Assembly: GCF_021917145.1 (NCBI RefSeq)
Contig: NC_061072.1
Span: 12,173,707-12,237,706, forward strand
DNA length: 64,000 nucleotides
Direction of reading: 5' to 3'
DNA from: Hypomesus transpacificus
Taxonomy: Eukaryota > Chordata > Actinopteri > Osmeriformes > Osmeridae
The translations under genes were made by a program, and so were the position numbers. Positions 48,901-64,000 of this stretch are shown here, piece by piece. The notes beneath the pieces are model-generated. The model was not told the origin of the DNA and ran no database searches. It worked only from the letters and a program-made list of their open reading frames with translations. The number at the start of each line of letters is the position of its first letter. Within the stretch, counting starts at the first letter, position 1.

Positions 48901-49906
48901 TTACACTTACCATAGATCAATAAAGGTCATTCACAATTTTCCTGGCTGGAACGTTTTACAAAGCTAGAGATGGTGTTCTGAGAAACAAAAGACAAAGAAA
49001 ACAAAGAAAAAAAGAAAATTTTTTACAGCAACCTTCAACCCCAGACTCAAGCAGAAAACAACACACAGATGTGATGAGAAACAGATGCTGGAGGTTTACA
49101 GTTAGTCCTAATCTGACAGGACATCTCTAACTAAAGTTAGATAAGAATGTTATAGAATATAAGAATGTTTGTGTAATTTCACTACAATGTTTGTGTAACA
49201 AATCACAGTTTTCAATTTTGCAGTCACCATGTAAAAGTCTCCCAAATCCATCTGTAACCAATGTACGGTCAGGCATGTACAGGGGAGGGAATAAGACATG
49301 CAGCTGGGGAAAATCCCGCCATTGTTTAGACTGGAAAGCATGGATCAAGACAGGAGTTACGCAACCGGGCCCTGAAGTGCAAGAACATGGTGTTGTGAAT
49401 AAAGAATACATTGACTCAGCTTATGTCCCAATAATACAAGTGCTCACACAGTCAGTGTGTTAACTACTAAGATAAACATACATGTTCAGCCTGCAAAGGT
49501 TCTTTCAGACTTTATACATTTATCATTGGATTAATCAATTAATAGATTAAATAAATGATTAGTTACATACAGATAATGCTTATATTACTTAATTTCATGT
49601 GATCAGTTTGCACAAAAGTGAGGAGCATATAGAACATATTCTTCTTGCCAGTTTTTCTTCAAAGACATGTTGCAATCAATCTGTTTTCTCTCTCTCTCTT
49701 TCTCCGCCCCCTCACGCTCATCCCCATGAAGAAATCCCCTGCACAAACTTGCCACAACTTCCCTACCTGCATTCTCAGAGCCTACAACTGTTCATCTCCT
49801 GTCTCTGGCCTCTCTCTCTCCTTTCACTTTTCTTTACGGATCAACGAAACCAGTTCTAGAAACAGAGAGGACAGTAGACATGTTGGCATTCAACACTGAT
49901 GTATGT

Positions 49907-50084
49907 CTCAGGGAGTCAGATGGCTGAGCGGTGAGGGAGTCAGGCTAGTAATCAAAAGGTTGCCGGATCGATGCCATGGCAAATGACGTTGTGTCCTTGG
50001 GCAAGGCACTTCACCCTACTTGCCTTGGGGGGAATGTCCCTGTACTTACTGTAAGTCGCTCTGGACAAGAGCGTCTAAATGGAA
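49907..50084 (+). mobile_element. V-SINE-like retroposon
   Basis: A tRNA-like head (TGGCTGAGCGG box A, GTTGCCGGATCGATGCC box B region) is followed by the V-SINE core TTGTGTCCTTGGGCAAGGCA and a LINE-like tail TAAGTCGCTCTGGACAAGAG. ATGTATGT occurs on both sides (49899-49906 and 50085-50092) as a probable target duplication. Confidence 0.75.
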
Positions 50085-51129
50085 ATGTATGTGTGTGGGT
50101 GTAGGCCTTGAATACATGTATAATCATTGGCATCTGACTATGCAGGTTTGGCATTCTGTAAGTTTCTGCTATTCATGTTTTGTGTGTGCGGGAGTCTCAT
50201 TTATTGGACTTCATGTGAAGTGAGATAAAGTGAAGGTCATGTTTACCTAAGGTTGGATCTGTGTTTTTATCTATGAAGCACACACAGCCTCCAGTATCTG
50301 ACGCTTGTAGTTTCATGGGCAGGCTGATTTGGGTTCAGAATCGTAGCAGTGTTGCACAAGTTAGGACCATGCAGGTATGTATTGGTTACACGAATCCCTA
50401 CCAGTTGTAACAAGACTCCTTTCTCCTCTATTAAACGTCTTTACTCACGTCACTCCTGACTGCATGCGTAAAGTGTTTGGCACCTGATGCACAATAATAA
50501 TAATAATTATCTCCTGCACTTCTATCAAAATACCCTGAAGTCTACACTGTTGCCCTGCAGGTATTAAAGATAATCAACTGACTCAATCATTCATGAAGAA
50601 ATAAGAACTTTAACACTGTGCCAGTGTTTTCCTAAAAGATTCCAGGGAATTCGGTGAAGTGGTTTGAAGAAATTGAATTGAATCAAACACAGGGAATATC
50701 CATGGGCTGGGTAATCATCATATTATACATATCCAATCACACAAAATTTCATAGGCCGGTCTTAAAAACACCACATGCTGACTGCTGAGTAAGTGTGTTA
50801 CTGTACATGGGAAGGTCCATGTTGCTGCCTCCACCACCACAGCTCTTACTGTCCAGCGGAATTATGGATATTACAGTATTTAGCTCTCAGTCATGGTGTT
50901 GTCTCTAGACTGTAGAAGAAGTTTTAGAAATATAGTCTCAAGTTTAGTTTCTAAGGGGTTTTGTTGTGAAGCAGAACCACACATGCTGCATGTCATGTTT
51001 TTGATTTATCTCTGTACTGTGTCCTTTAGTGCCAAGCAAGGCGCCTTGGAAAATAATATGTATTATTATCGTTATAGAGATCATTACAACAATTCATTAC
51101 ATAGGAATATGCAAGGAAAGCAGGGCTAA

Positions 51130-51930
51130 AAAAGGCTCTCATGCCAGTGTTCCCAGATCTTAGAGGTGTTCTTGACAGAGCTGCGGCCAGGGTCTGTCAT
51201 CAGATTAATTATAACATTTGCAGAGCGGTTCAGCCGACTCATAAACTTAAATGTAAGATTCCTCAACAGGCCATGAAGGTGGTTAGACCCACATTGCAGA
51301 ACAGCTCACTAGCTCTAGTACTCCTGGGTTTCTTCAGGAGTATCCTAAGACAATTATTATAGGCTACTTTCAATTTACGCAAGCTCTCCTTGTATTTCAC
51401 CCAGAGTGGAGCTGTACAGAGAGGGATGTAGTAGGCTCTAAACAAATCAATTTTAACGTCAAGTGTTCAGTGGTGGAATTTTCCAACCAACATGTTGGCT
51501 TGGACATACAGTAATCCCCCCTGTCTGAACATGTTGGCATCATCCTCTAACGTGTCTGTCATAATGTGCCCTAAGTATTTGGTACTATTGGACACCCCCA
51601 GAGTTTGCCCAGAAAGTTGAAAGGCAGGCAAATTAATATCCATGTCATCGTTAGTTCTACAGACCATTACCACGCTCTTCTTGGCATTATGGCTATCATC
51701 AAAATCGACCCCACAGTTAGAGCAGATGTTAAGCAGCTGTTGAAACCCACTGCTACTAGGGGATGGTAAAGCTAGGTCGTGGTTGACCAGGAAATCACCT
51801 ATCATACAACCTGTTCAGCATCCCCCCAGCTGCCTGGAAAGGTTGTCCATATAGATATTAAAAAGGGCTGAGGATAATATAGCCCCCTGCTGGAACCCGT
51901 TACCAACTTTAAACTTTTGATAGGTGTGAT
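51130..51930 (-). pseudogene. Non-LTR retrotransposon reverse transcriptase fragment, inactive
   Basis: Minus-strand reading gives NGFQQGAILSSALFNIYMDN near 51905-51846. Then comes a 112-residue frame (51805-51467) with GFQQLLNICSNCGVDFD and TKYLGHIMTD, and a frame-shifted piece (51445-51263) with APLWVKYKESLRKLKVAYNN. This order fits a fish non-LTR reverse transcriptase. The YADD catalytic motif expected just after LVNH is missing: LVNH runs straight into DLALPSP. Stops and at least one frameshift confirm it is dead. Confidence 0.75.
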
Positions 51931-52918
51931 GGTTGGATTTCTCATATAAATACTATATGTTCAAGAATGAATGACCAAAAAAACATAAGCATTGACAGCA
52001 AAGCAGAACTCTTATCGTATCATCAACAGCAGCAGAGAAAAACTCTCAAGTAAAATCATCAACGGCAGAGTGGAAGCAGACGCAGGCCTGTTTCAACAGC
52101 GCCACCTGCTGTTTGGCTGCAGTCATGCAGGAGTCAGACAGAGGTCAGTCCGAGCTGGTTAGTGTACTTACATGTGACCTCTAGGGGTAGGCCAACCAAG
52201 CAGACCACAGAGAAGCACGTTTTGAGCCACTTCAGAGATTGTGAGAGAGTGTACAGTTGTATGTGTGTATGTGTGTGTATATGTGTGTGCATGTGTGTAT
52301 GTGACAAAGAGGTATGGGTTGTATTGATGTAATCATTAATGTCATCAATCCACGTCTACCTCATATGAGACTAAATTTGATTGTGTCTTTGTCAAACCTC
52401 TATTGTTGCTTTATCATTTTTGTTTGCTGGCAAGCAACCATCCCATAAGCAAGTGAAAACCCCTGTAGAGATGACTGTGAAATGATCTTAAGCCTGTTTT
52501 AGACCATCCCCTGCGGATGTGGTAAGTCAGTATTTGATAGTGATCGACGTTTTTCTACAACCCCCAAAAACTTTTTTTGAATGTGAGTTGATATCATCAT
52601 CCCATTTTACAGTTGATCACACAAACATTTATATTGCTAAACAATTTTGATTTTATTCTAACATACAGATGGAAACTCCAAAATAGCTTTTTAACAGGTT
52701 GACAGGCAGTCAAGGTTTGAGTGACTACACAACTTCCTTCTCTTGAGATTTGACTAGACATCTGTGTTTCTATAGGTCCTATTCTGGGTCTTAGTAGGTT
52801 TCTGTAGGTGGCGTGTTTCCCTGTCACAACTACTAGAAATAACAGAGCTGGTCCAGGTGCAGAGAAAGCAGATGGTTTTAGTCAGTCGACCAAGTCAGTA
52901 GTTCTTTGAGTACTGGGA

Positions 52919-52970
52919 CCCCCCCCCCCCCCTCTCCCCCTCTCCCCCTCTCCACCGACCCCCCCCCCCC
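52919..52970. repeat. Poly-C tracts (G-quadruplex potential on the minus strand)
   Basis: Two runs of a dozen or more C flank three CTCCCC units. The minus strand therefore has at least five G runs within about 50 bases. Confidence 0.85.
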
Positions 52971-53688
52971 TGGCTGTGTTCCTGCCTGTGATAGAAGGGG
53001 GAAGTCCCAAACAAGTTGAGATGTGGTTGTACCCAAATCATCCCCCATCTGACATAAAGCCCAGAATCACCATGTGGACCAGCCTTCAGACTGAGGACCT
53101 GCCACACACCTGCCAGATGGTCATCCCTTCCACTTAGGTAACTGACCGTCCTGCTGTATTCTTAGCTGTTTGAATTAGAATTATTTGATGGCTGATATCC
53201 AAATTTAATGAATCAATGTCAGACCTTTATTGGGGAATGTTTGTGAAGTCAGAATGCAGTGGTCCATCCTGTAACACAGACAGAGTTAGTGTTACTGTGG
53301 AATACTGGGGGTATGAGGTGGAATACCTGAGCTATCAAAAATGTAATGACTTGGTAAGAATTCATGAATACAATTATGCTGGAAGAATAGAAATAACAGT
53401 CAAACAAGTGAAACACAGATGTGAAGAGTTGTGAATTAGCAGAGCATCTGCAGTGCTCTGCATTAATGTTTGTCAGTGGTCAGTTTGGGAAGTGGTCAGC
53501 TTCAAGGATAGGAAGCATAGGATCAGCATAACACCACAGGATGGTCAGGTAGGAACCAGGAGCTCAGTGTGCACCATCAGAGAGCATCAGAGACCTCATT
53601 GTCGTCCAGTTTCAAGATGGTGTAGGAAGTCTAGGACCACAAGAGGATCAGGATGGGGCCGGAGCTCTATGTTATGAGGCCCCATCTG

Positions 53689-53960
53689 CATATCTGTAGC
53701 AGTGTATATCTGTAAATCTGTTACACTGCATATCTGTAGCAGTGTATATCTGTAAATCTGTTACACTGCATATCTGTAGCAGTGTATATCTGTAAATCTG
53801 TTACACTGCATATCTGTAGCAGTGTATATCTGTAAATCTGTTACACTGCATATCTGTAGCATTGTATATCTATGAATGTTACACTGCATATCTGTAGCAT
53901 CGTATATCTGTGTATCTGTAGCACTGTGTATCTGTATATCTTTAGCACTGTACATTGGTC
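53689..53960. repeat. 40-bp minisatellite, about five clear copies and a degraded tail
   Basis: The unit starts TGCATATCTGTAGCAGTGTA and ends TCTGTTACAC. Later copies lose parts and mutate. Confidence 0.93.
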
Positions 53961-54364
53961 TCAGTTGAGCATGTGTACATTTCACAGCTCACTGGGTTTG
54001 AACCCAGCAGAGCAGAGCACAGTAGGGCCTCTGTCATGAAACTGCACGCATGATCTCACTCCACTAAAGTAATGTCTTTAGGTTGGGTCACTGAGATGAT
54101 AACTGAAAGTATTGGAGAAGAATGGATCAGTCTTCTGGTCTTTGAGTATAAACTGAGTTCTTGCAAGTGTCTGAGAACTACAATATAACCTAATAATAGG
54201 TCCATAGATACATTGATATAGAGTTGAATGAACTCTACAGAAGTGATACTGTCCTCAAGAGTCAACCCTGATTTACCCTCTGTGTATTCCACCCAGTGTG
54301 TGTGTGTGTGTTTGTGTGTATGTGTGTTTGTGTGTATGTGTGTTTGTGTGTAAGAGGGAGAGCC

Positions 54365-55541
54365 ATGGTTGAAGTTTGTTCTGAGGGCCACTACTGGGAT
54401 GGTCTGGTGAAAAGATGCATCTCTTGTCAGATGGTGTGTAAACAGACCCAGCACATTGTTAGATGTACAGACTACTGTGGTGAGTTTATACATACACACA
54501 GACATTTTCCACAGACCTTTCTACTATCACACTGTACTACAGTAATACTTACTGCCACGGTGTGTGTGTGTGTATAAACTCACCACAGTAGTCTGTACAT
54601 CCTATAATGTGCACCTGTGTGTATGTGTGGCCGCAGTTTCCCAGCAGTGCAGGGCAGTATCTGGTCAGTACTATGACAGGCTTCTGAAGCAATGTCTGCG
54701 TTGTGCCGAAGTGTGCGGCAGTCACCCCTCTGAGTGCTCTCACCACTGTCAGAGTAAGTGTAACACATCACACTGATTCTCTGCCAATCAAACCCCGACT
54801 TCTAATGCTCTCTGAATCCTAACCGTCTCTGTAACGACACCCTCTCCAGCCCAGGGACCAGTCCAGCCCTCTCTGAGCCCTGTGGTTATCACTGCCCTAC
54901 CAACTGCCCCCCATGGAGGGCACTCTCCACCCAGAGGCCTGCACCATTCTGCTGTACTGATCTATTCTCTGCTGGGCCTGTGCCTGGTTCTGCTGCTGTG
55001 TACTCTGTCCCTGGCCCTGGTGGTGGTGCTGAGGAGAGCCAGGGCCAGGGCCCCACCCTCCAGACCAGGGGTCACAGCAAATGGTGATGCCCAGGGATAT
55101 GAGGGGCAGGTGGAACAAGGGCCCAACCAGAACGGTCTGTCCTCTCAAGGTTAGTCTGTGTACATTAGCATGTGGGCACAGTGTTACCAACATTGTTTGC
55201 GTGTATCTGATGATATTCATGTGTTTGTCTTCATAGACCGCCTAATGAACCCTGGTGGGTCTCAGTTCAAAGTTCTCCCATCTGTCCGGAGCCCGAGCCC
55301 CACTGAGACCTGTGAGTGTGTACACTGCTTCCCCGACCTCCGAGCACCGCCACGGGGGGACAACCACCAGCACCCCCCCTCTCTCTCTGTCTACCAGGCA
55401 GTCCCACCGACGACAGCCCCATGCTGGGGGGAGCAGACGTCTCTCTACCCCAGGAACCAGGGAGTGGGACTTGGGTCGAGGGGTTTCCCTGGGAGGTCAT
55501 GCAATACGAACGCTGCCCACAGGATCACCATCTCACCGTAA
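54365..55541 (+). CDS. tnfrsf13b: tnfrsf13b (TACI), TNF receptor for BAFF and APRIL
   Basis: Exons 54365-54479, 54637-54753, 54850-55149 and 55237-55541 join in phase 1 to give 278 residues. TACI is a type III membrane receptor on B cells that binds BAFF and APRIL. There is no signal peptide, as expected. Two cysteine-rich domains are visible. CRD1 spans residues 5-38 with HYWDGLVKRCISC; CRD2 spans 43-76 with YYDRLLKQCLRC. Both keep the D-x-L ligand-binding motif and the CxxC spacing of human TACI. A stalk and a transmembrane helix at about 111-138 (SAVLIYSLLGLCLVLLLC) are followed by an Arg/Ala stop-transfer run. The cytosolic tail has PSPTETCECVHCFPDLRAP, matching the human ETC-CFPE-RAP motif. 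BCMA has a single CRD and FAS a death domain, so neither fits. A short upstream coding exon, as in human, may be missed. AATAAA lies at 55825. Confidence 0.88.
54451..54612. repeat. Inverted duplication across the TACI exon 1 splice donor
   Basis: Bases 54463-54500 (starting ATGTACAGACTACTGTGGTG) recur as the reverse complement at 54563-54600 with a single mismatch. Weaker pairing extends about 12-15 bases further out. The arms surround about 62 bases of intron. The left arm includes the last coding bases and the GTGAGT donor at 54480. Confidence 0.93.
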
Positions 55542-55586
55542 CATGTGACCACAGGACAGAACGTCGCTCGACACCATTGAGTCATA

Positions 55587-55690
55587 GCACACCAACAACA
55601 CCACTGAGTCATAGCACACCAACAGCACCACTGAGTCATAGCACACCAACAGCACCACTGAGTCATAGCACACCAACAACACCACCTCTA
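55587..55690 (+). repeat. 27-bp tandem repeat, about four copies, 3' of TACI
   Basis: The unit starts CACTGAGTCATAGCACACCA. It has a length divisible by three and encodes a repeated PLSHSTPTA-like nonapeptide in a frame that stays open to 55732. It is 3' UTR for the unspliced TACI reading but would be coding if the 86-bp intron at 55312-55397 is removed. Confidence 0.9.
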
Positions 55691-55739
55691 AGCCAGCTGG
55701 CTTCAACACAGATCCCGTCAGACCTGGTGTAGAACGCTA

Positions 55740-57704
55740 GCATGCTTCTCTGTCTCTGTCCAGGACCTGAACATCAAACTCTGGACACTGACCTGTTTGA
55801 CTTTTAACTGCACAGCACAAAGCTAATAAATAGTTGAACATGTTACTGTGACTTTAAAATGATTCAGCATTTGGATTTTCTTTGTGTGAACACTAGACAT
55901 TTAGAAAGATACCTCCTAAACTATTTAGTTATTCATGTCATAATGGAAGTTACCATTTTCCCCTGGCTACACAGTCACCTCATTACCTTGATTTTAAAGA
56001 GTTGATGCCAGCGATAAAGAATGAAAGCACAGCCAGATAGAGATATAGAGCTTTATTGAGTGTTTCATTGTGTCCAAGTCTTGCAGCAGAAGTGTGTGGA
56101 GGATTATAGATCAGACCTGCTCTATTAGGGTCATTGGTCCAGGTAACCCAGCAAACATGGAGGGCATTTGGGATTTTGAACCATGTTTATATTTTATTAA
56201 CATACATACAAACTGTACATAGTCAACCTTTAACATACATACAAACAAGTCCTCTGACCCAACTTAGATGAATCTTCGACAGCATGCTGAATGCAAGTAC
56301 TGATTCAGTACACAAACATGCGCACGCGCACATCACACGTGCATACGTACACACACACACACACACACACCGACTGAATGAACACACAGGGGCACACGCA
56401 CGTCACATTTGCATACACGCACAAACACATACACACACTGATTTAGAACACAAACATGCACACTGACACAAACACACCTGTTCTCTCTCTCTCTTTTACA
56501 AACCCACACATCCGTACATATGGAATTGGAGGACCCCGTGGCTGAAGTGAACCCAGCAGGATGGAGCCAGACACGGGCAGGATACAGATGTGAGAACAGC
56601 GCTGTCTCATGGTTTCACAACCCTTTACACCCAGGCATCCTGCAGACACACACACAATACGCCATCATCATCACCACGACGACAGACACACACAAACCTA
56701 ACGGACCGTTGGAACACAGGTTCCACAACAGCAGGGTCATGAGAACACAGGCTCCACGAAAGCATGGTCATGAGAACACAGGCTCCACGACAGCAGGGTC
56801 ATGAGAACACAGGCTCAACGACAGCAGGGTCATGAGAACACAGGTTCCACGACAGCATGGTCATGAGAACACAGGCTCCATGACAGCAGGGTCATGAGAA
56901 CACAGGCTCCACGACAGCAGGGTCATGAGAACACAGGCTCAACGACAGCAGGGTCATGAGAACACAGGCTCAACGACAGCAGGGTCATGACAGAAGCATG
57001 ACCTGGCTTTCTTCTTCTGAAAAGGACGCAACGACACGGCACAATGAACGCCAAGCTTCGGAAAGATGGTCGGGGGGGTACACCGTAAACAGAGCTTTGA
57101 ATGACGTATAAAAATATACCTATGTGTTGTCCCTAACCCTCGACATGACTAAAGAAAGAAGGGAAAGAAAACACGCGACAGACTCCTCCCCTCCCCACAG
57201 ACTCCTCCCTTCCCCACAGACTCCTCCCCTCCACAAGACTTCTCCCCTTCACAAGACTCCTCCCCTTCACAAGACTCCTCCCCTTCAGAGACTTTGCTTT
57301 TTTTTCATTTAACAAATAAAAATGTGTGCTAGGTTCATACAGTATTTTGCAACTGAAATTCACAATGATTTCCATATTCACATCTGCCATACTCTTAATA
57401 CCATTTCTCTGTAGTTTTTGTTGTTGCATTTAGAGCAATAATGCATGTCCAGATACAAGCCAAACTTGTCTCCTCTTCTTTAAATGCTTGGTCGAGATGA
57501 TTTGTGTGGTCAAACGGAATTAAGGATTCGGAAATAAAAAAGGAAAAAAAAGACTGAATGTGTAATGTTGACAATAACTGAGCTACTATATTCATTGTCC
57601 ATTTGTCTACGAAGAGGCAAAATATGCTTCCTCTTCTAATACCCTGCACCTCCTGTTCTATCAAGTGGATCCTATAGCAGTTCAGTGCAGATTGTTCTTG
57701 TTTG
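55740..57704. other. Convergent 3' region between TACI and usp22
   Basis: No gene seen. It contains a CA-rich block at 56340-56440, a 31-bp minisatellite at 56718-56995 and an imperfect CTCC repeat at 57178-57290. The start is the TACI 3' UTR and the end is beyond usp22. Confidence 0.55.
56718..56995. repeat. 31-bp minisatellite, about nine copies
   Basis: The unit begins GGGTCATGAGAACACAGGCT. Copies alternate CTCCACG/CTCAACG and GGGTC/TGGTC variants. Confidence 0.93.
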
Positions 57705-57786
57705 TTTATTAAAGAGGAGGCATGATTCTGATCCATGATTCTGATCCATGATTCTGATCCATGATTCTGATCCATGATTCTGATCC
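57705..57786 (-). other. usp22 3' UTR: poly(A) signal and 13-bp tandem repeat
   Basis: TTTATT at 57705-57710 gives AATAAA on the minus strand, about 155 bp after the stop. Five copies of CATGATTCTGATC lie at about 57720-57786 within the 3' UTR. Confidence 0.6.
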
Positions 57787-57862
57787 ACTTCCCCATCTCC
57801 CCTCTCTCCTCGTCTCTCTGCTGTTTGGATGTGTGCGTGGACATCTTCATGCAAAGGAGGGT

Positions 57863-62482
<4,620 letters not shown>

Positions 62483-63725
62483 CTGGAGAGAGAGGGAGAG
62501 AAAGAACGAGAAGGAGGAAGGAAAGAATTAAACAGGTTTATTTTCATCATGACTCAAGGCTATGTAGGAGCATTTCAGTTCATCTGTAGGCCAAAATTAA
62601 GATTAGTCAGAGAGAGAGAGAGAGAGTCGGGCTAGTAATCAGAAGGTTGCTGGTTCAATTCCCGGCCGTGCAATATGACGTTGTGTCCTTGGGCAAGGCA
62701 CTTCAACCTACTTGCCTCGGGGGAATGTCCCTGTACTTACTGTAAAATGCTAAATGACTAAATGTATATGTAATCTTTTCACCCATGTTCTGTCCTGTCG
62801 GCCTGCAAGGCCAGCTTAGAGCTGACATCCCCACTGTGTATGAGCAGGCCTGGAGCTCCGCTGGCAGGGCAGGGACAAGCCCAGGGCAGGGACAAGCCCA
62901 GGGCAGGGACAAGCGCCCAGCGGAGGAGAGGACCCAGTGATTACACCTACTACCAGGTGAGGGGTAAGCACCACTCTCTCTCTCTCTCTCTCTCAGCACA
63001 CCTAAGCTTAAGGCAGCTACCTGTTGGCAGTAGCTATGACAACCTGCGTGTGGGCCACTCGAGGCGGACGCTGTCATCCTCGGCAGGTGGAGGAAAGAGG
63101 GATGGATGAAGACAGAGAGGTGTGTTTCAGAGGGAGGTAACGAGCTGCAGTGAAAGATGGGTCTAAAAAGGGAGTTTGACAGAGCGTGTGAGGGAGGGAG
63201 AAACGTATAGAGATGGAGACCAGCAGTAAGAGATGTATGTAGAGTGAGGTGTAGAGAGAGAGGCACAGAGAAAGAAAGAGAGATGGAGGGAGAGAGAAAG
63301 AGGGCTATAGAGATGGCAGTGAAAGAGAGGTGCGAAGGGAGAGGTAAAGAAAGAGTGGACAAAAAGCTCCTGTCTAAATGGTCTCCTTGACAAGTGTTTC
63401 AGACAGTAGGACTGCTACCCTCTCTGGAAATGGAATTCAATGTCACTCTCCCTATTTCTCTCACACACCGACATACACACACTCACACACCAATATAATA
63501 CAGCTGTTCGTGAGAAAGCATACATTAACAGCATCTCCTGCTGTTTCACCTGCTGGGAGGGAAGAAAGGAGGAGAAAAGAGAGAGGTAGCATTTCTCCCT
63601 CTCCTTCCCCCTCCATTCCTCCTTCGCTCCCTCTATCTCTTTTTCTTAACAATAAACAATTCCCCTAAGTGGAAAAGGCCTGCGGGTAACCATGGGAACC
63701 CAGTGAGGGATGAGAAACGGGGAAG

Positions 63726-63782
<57 letters not shown>

Positions 63783-64000
63783 CACCGCCTGGACAAAGGG
63801 CAGGAGTCGAAGAAAGAAGAGAGGGAAGACAGGTGGAAGAGAAGAGAACGCGAGAGGAGGAGGATGAGAGCTCTGTGTAGCTCCGTGGGAATTTACCACC
63901 CGACTTAATTACTCTGCACTCGTCTGGAGAGATGCCTTCTCCTCTCGTCTCCTTCTGGGAGGTTTCCTTCAGGAGTTCACTATCATTTATCCTGTCTCAA
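62483..64000 (-). other. usp22 upstream intron (no further exon found)
   Basis: The zinc-finger exons expected upstream of 62482 were not found here, so they lie beyond the window. The stretch holds a V-SINE-like element, an 18-bp tandem repeat near 62866-62912 (GGGCAGGGACAAGCCCAG) and GA runs at about 63732-63780. Confidence 0.6.
62627..62763 (+). mobile_element. V-SINE-like retroposon, 5'-truncated
   Basis: It shares TTGTGTCCTTGGGCAAGGCA and GGGAATGTCCCTGTACTTAC with the element at 49907, preceded by a box-B-like GGTTGCTGGTTCAATTCC. The tRNA-like box A region is replaced by a GA run. Confidence 0.75.

Larger units (their letters stand above)
46070..54364. other. Repeat-rich interval between ch25h and TACI
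   Basis: No intact gene recognised. It holds a 37-bp tandem pair near 46507-46580, a TA run at 47446-47465, a V-SINE-like element (49907-50084) and a dead reverse transcriptase (51130-51930). Further right are poly-C tracts (52919-52970), a 40-bp minisatellite (53689-53960) and a GT-rich run just before TACI. The sequence following the TA run (47466-47640, beginning GCCGCCTCGTCGGACGTGGC) looks like a dispersed repeat but I cannot name it. Confidence 0.5.

Noticed and set aside
53216-53434. Possible upstream TACI exon (open frame with several Cys)
   Set aside because: No splice signals or resemblance to a TACI first exon.
54365-55541. Possibility that this TNF receptor is FAS, the human neighbour of CH25H
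   Set aside because: It has two TACI-type cysteine domains with D-x-L motifs, no signal peptide and no death domain, and usp22 is next door as for human TACI.

Overview
The window is vertebrate nuclear DNA, almost certainly from a ray-finned fish. The genes are split by GT-AG introns, many only 80-150 bp long. Intergenic DNA is rich in CA, CT and AG microsatellites and carries V-SINE-like elements and other repeats typical of teleosts. I cannot name the species. No bacterial or viral genes were seen.

Layout. At 79-2349 (+) are the last eight coding exons of kif20b. About 11 kb without a recognisable gene follows. htr7 (13507-14974, -) has two coding exons. pank1 (16367-22845, +) has seven coding exons, with mir-107 in intron 5 and a small hAT-like element in intron 2. 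slc16a12 (29302-34948, +) has six coding exons. Three interferon-induced TPR (IFIT) coding units lie on the minus strand at 36513-37953, 38557-39438 and 40761-42236. Two have interferon response elements upstream, and a foldback transposon splits one promoter from its gene. ch25h (45166-45918, -) is a single coding exon. Roughly 8 kb of repeat-rich DNA includes a dead reverse transcriptase. tnfrsf13b/TACI (54365-55541, +) follows, then the 3' eleven coding exons of usp22 (57863-62482, -), which continues past the right edge.

Context. kif20b, htr7, pank1, slc16a12, IFIT and ch25h all sit in human 10q23.31, though the local order and orientation differ here. TNFRSF13B and USP22 sit together in human 17p11.2. 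The window therefore spans a junction between two conserved synteny blocks, between ch25h and TACI. The result is a stretch with three kinds of immune gene side by side: IFIT RNA-binding antiviral proteins, CH25H (which makes 25-hydroxycholesterol) and the B-cell receptor TACI.

Most worth a second look: (1) the middle IFIT unit ends at a splice donor whose phase matches the acceptor of the next IFIT, allowing a double-length IFIT; (2) a foldback element of about 0.8 kb sits between an ISRE and its IFIT gene; (3) an inverted duplication in TACI covers a splice donor; (4) a usp22 intron is a stop-free multiple of three made of minisatellite DNA. All exon boundaries were read by eye from splice consensus and remembered human homologues; no alignment or search was run.
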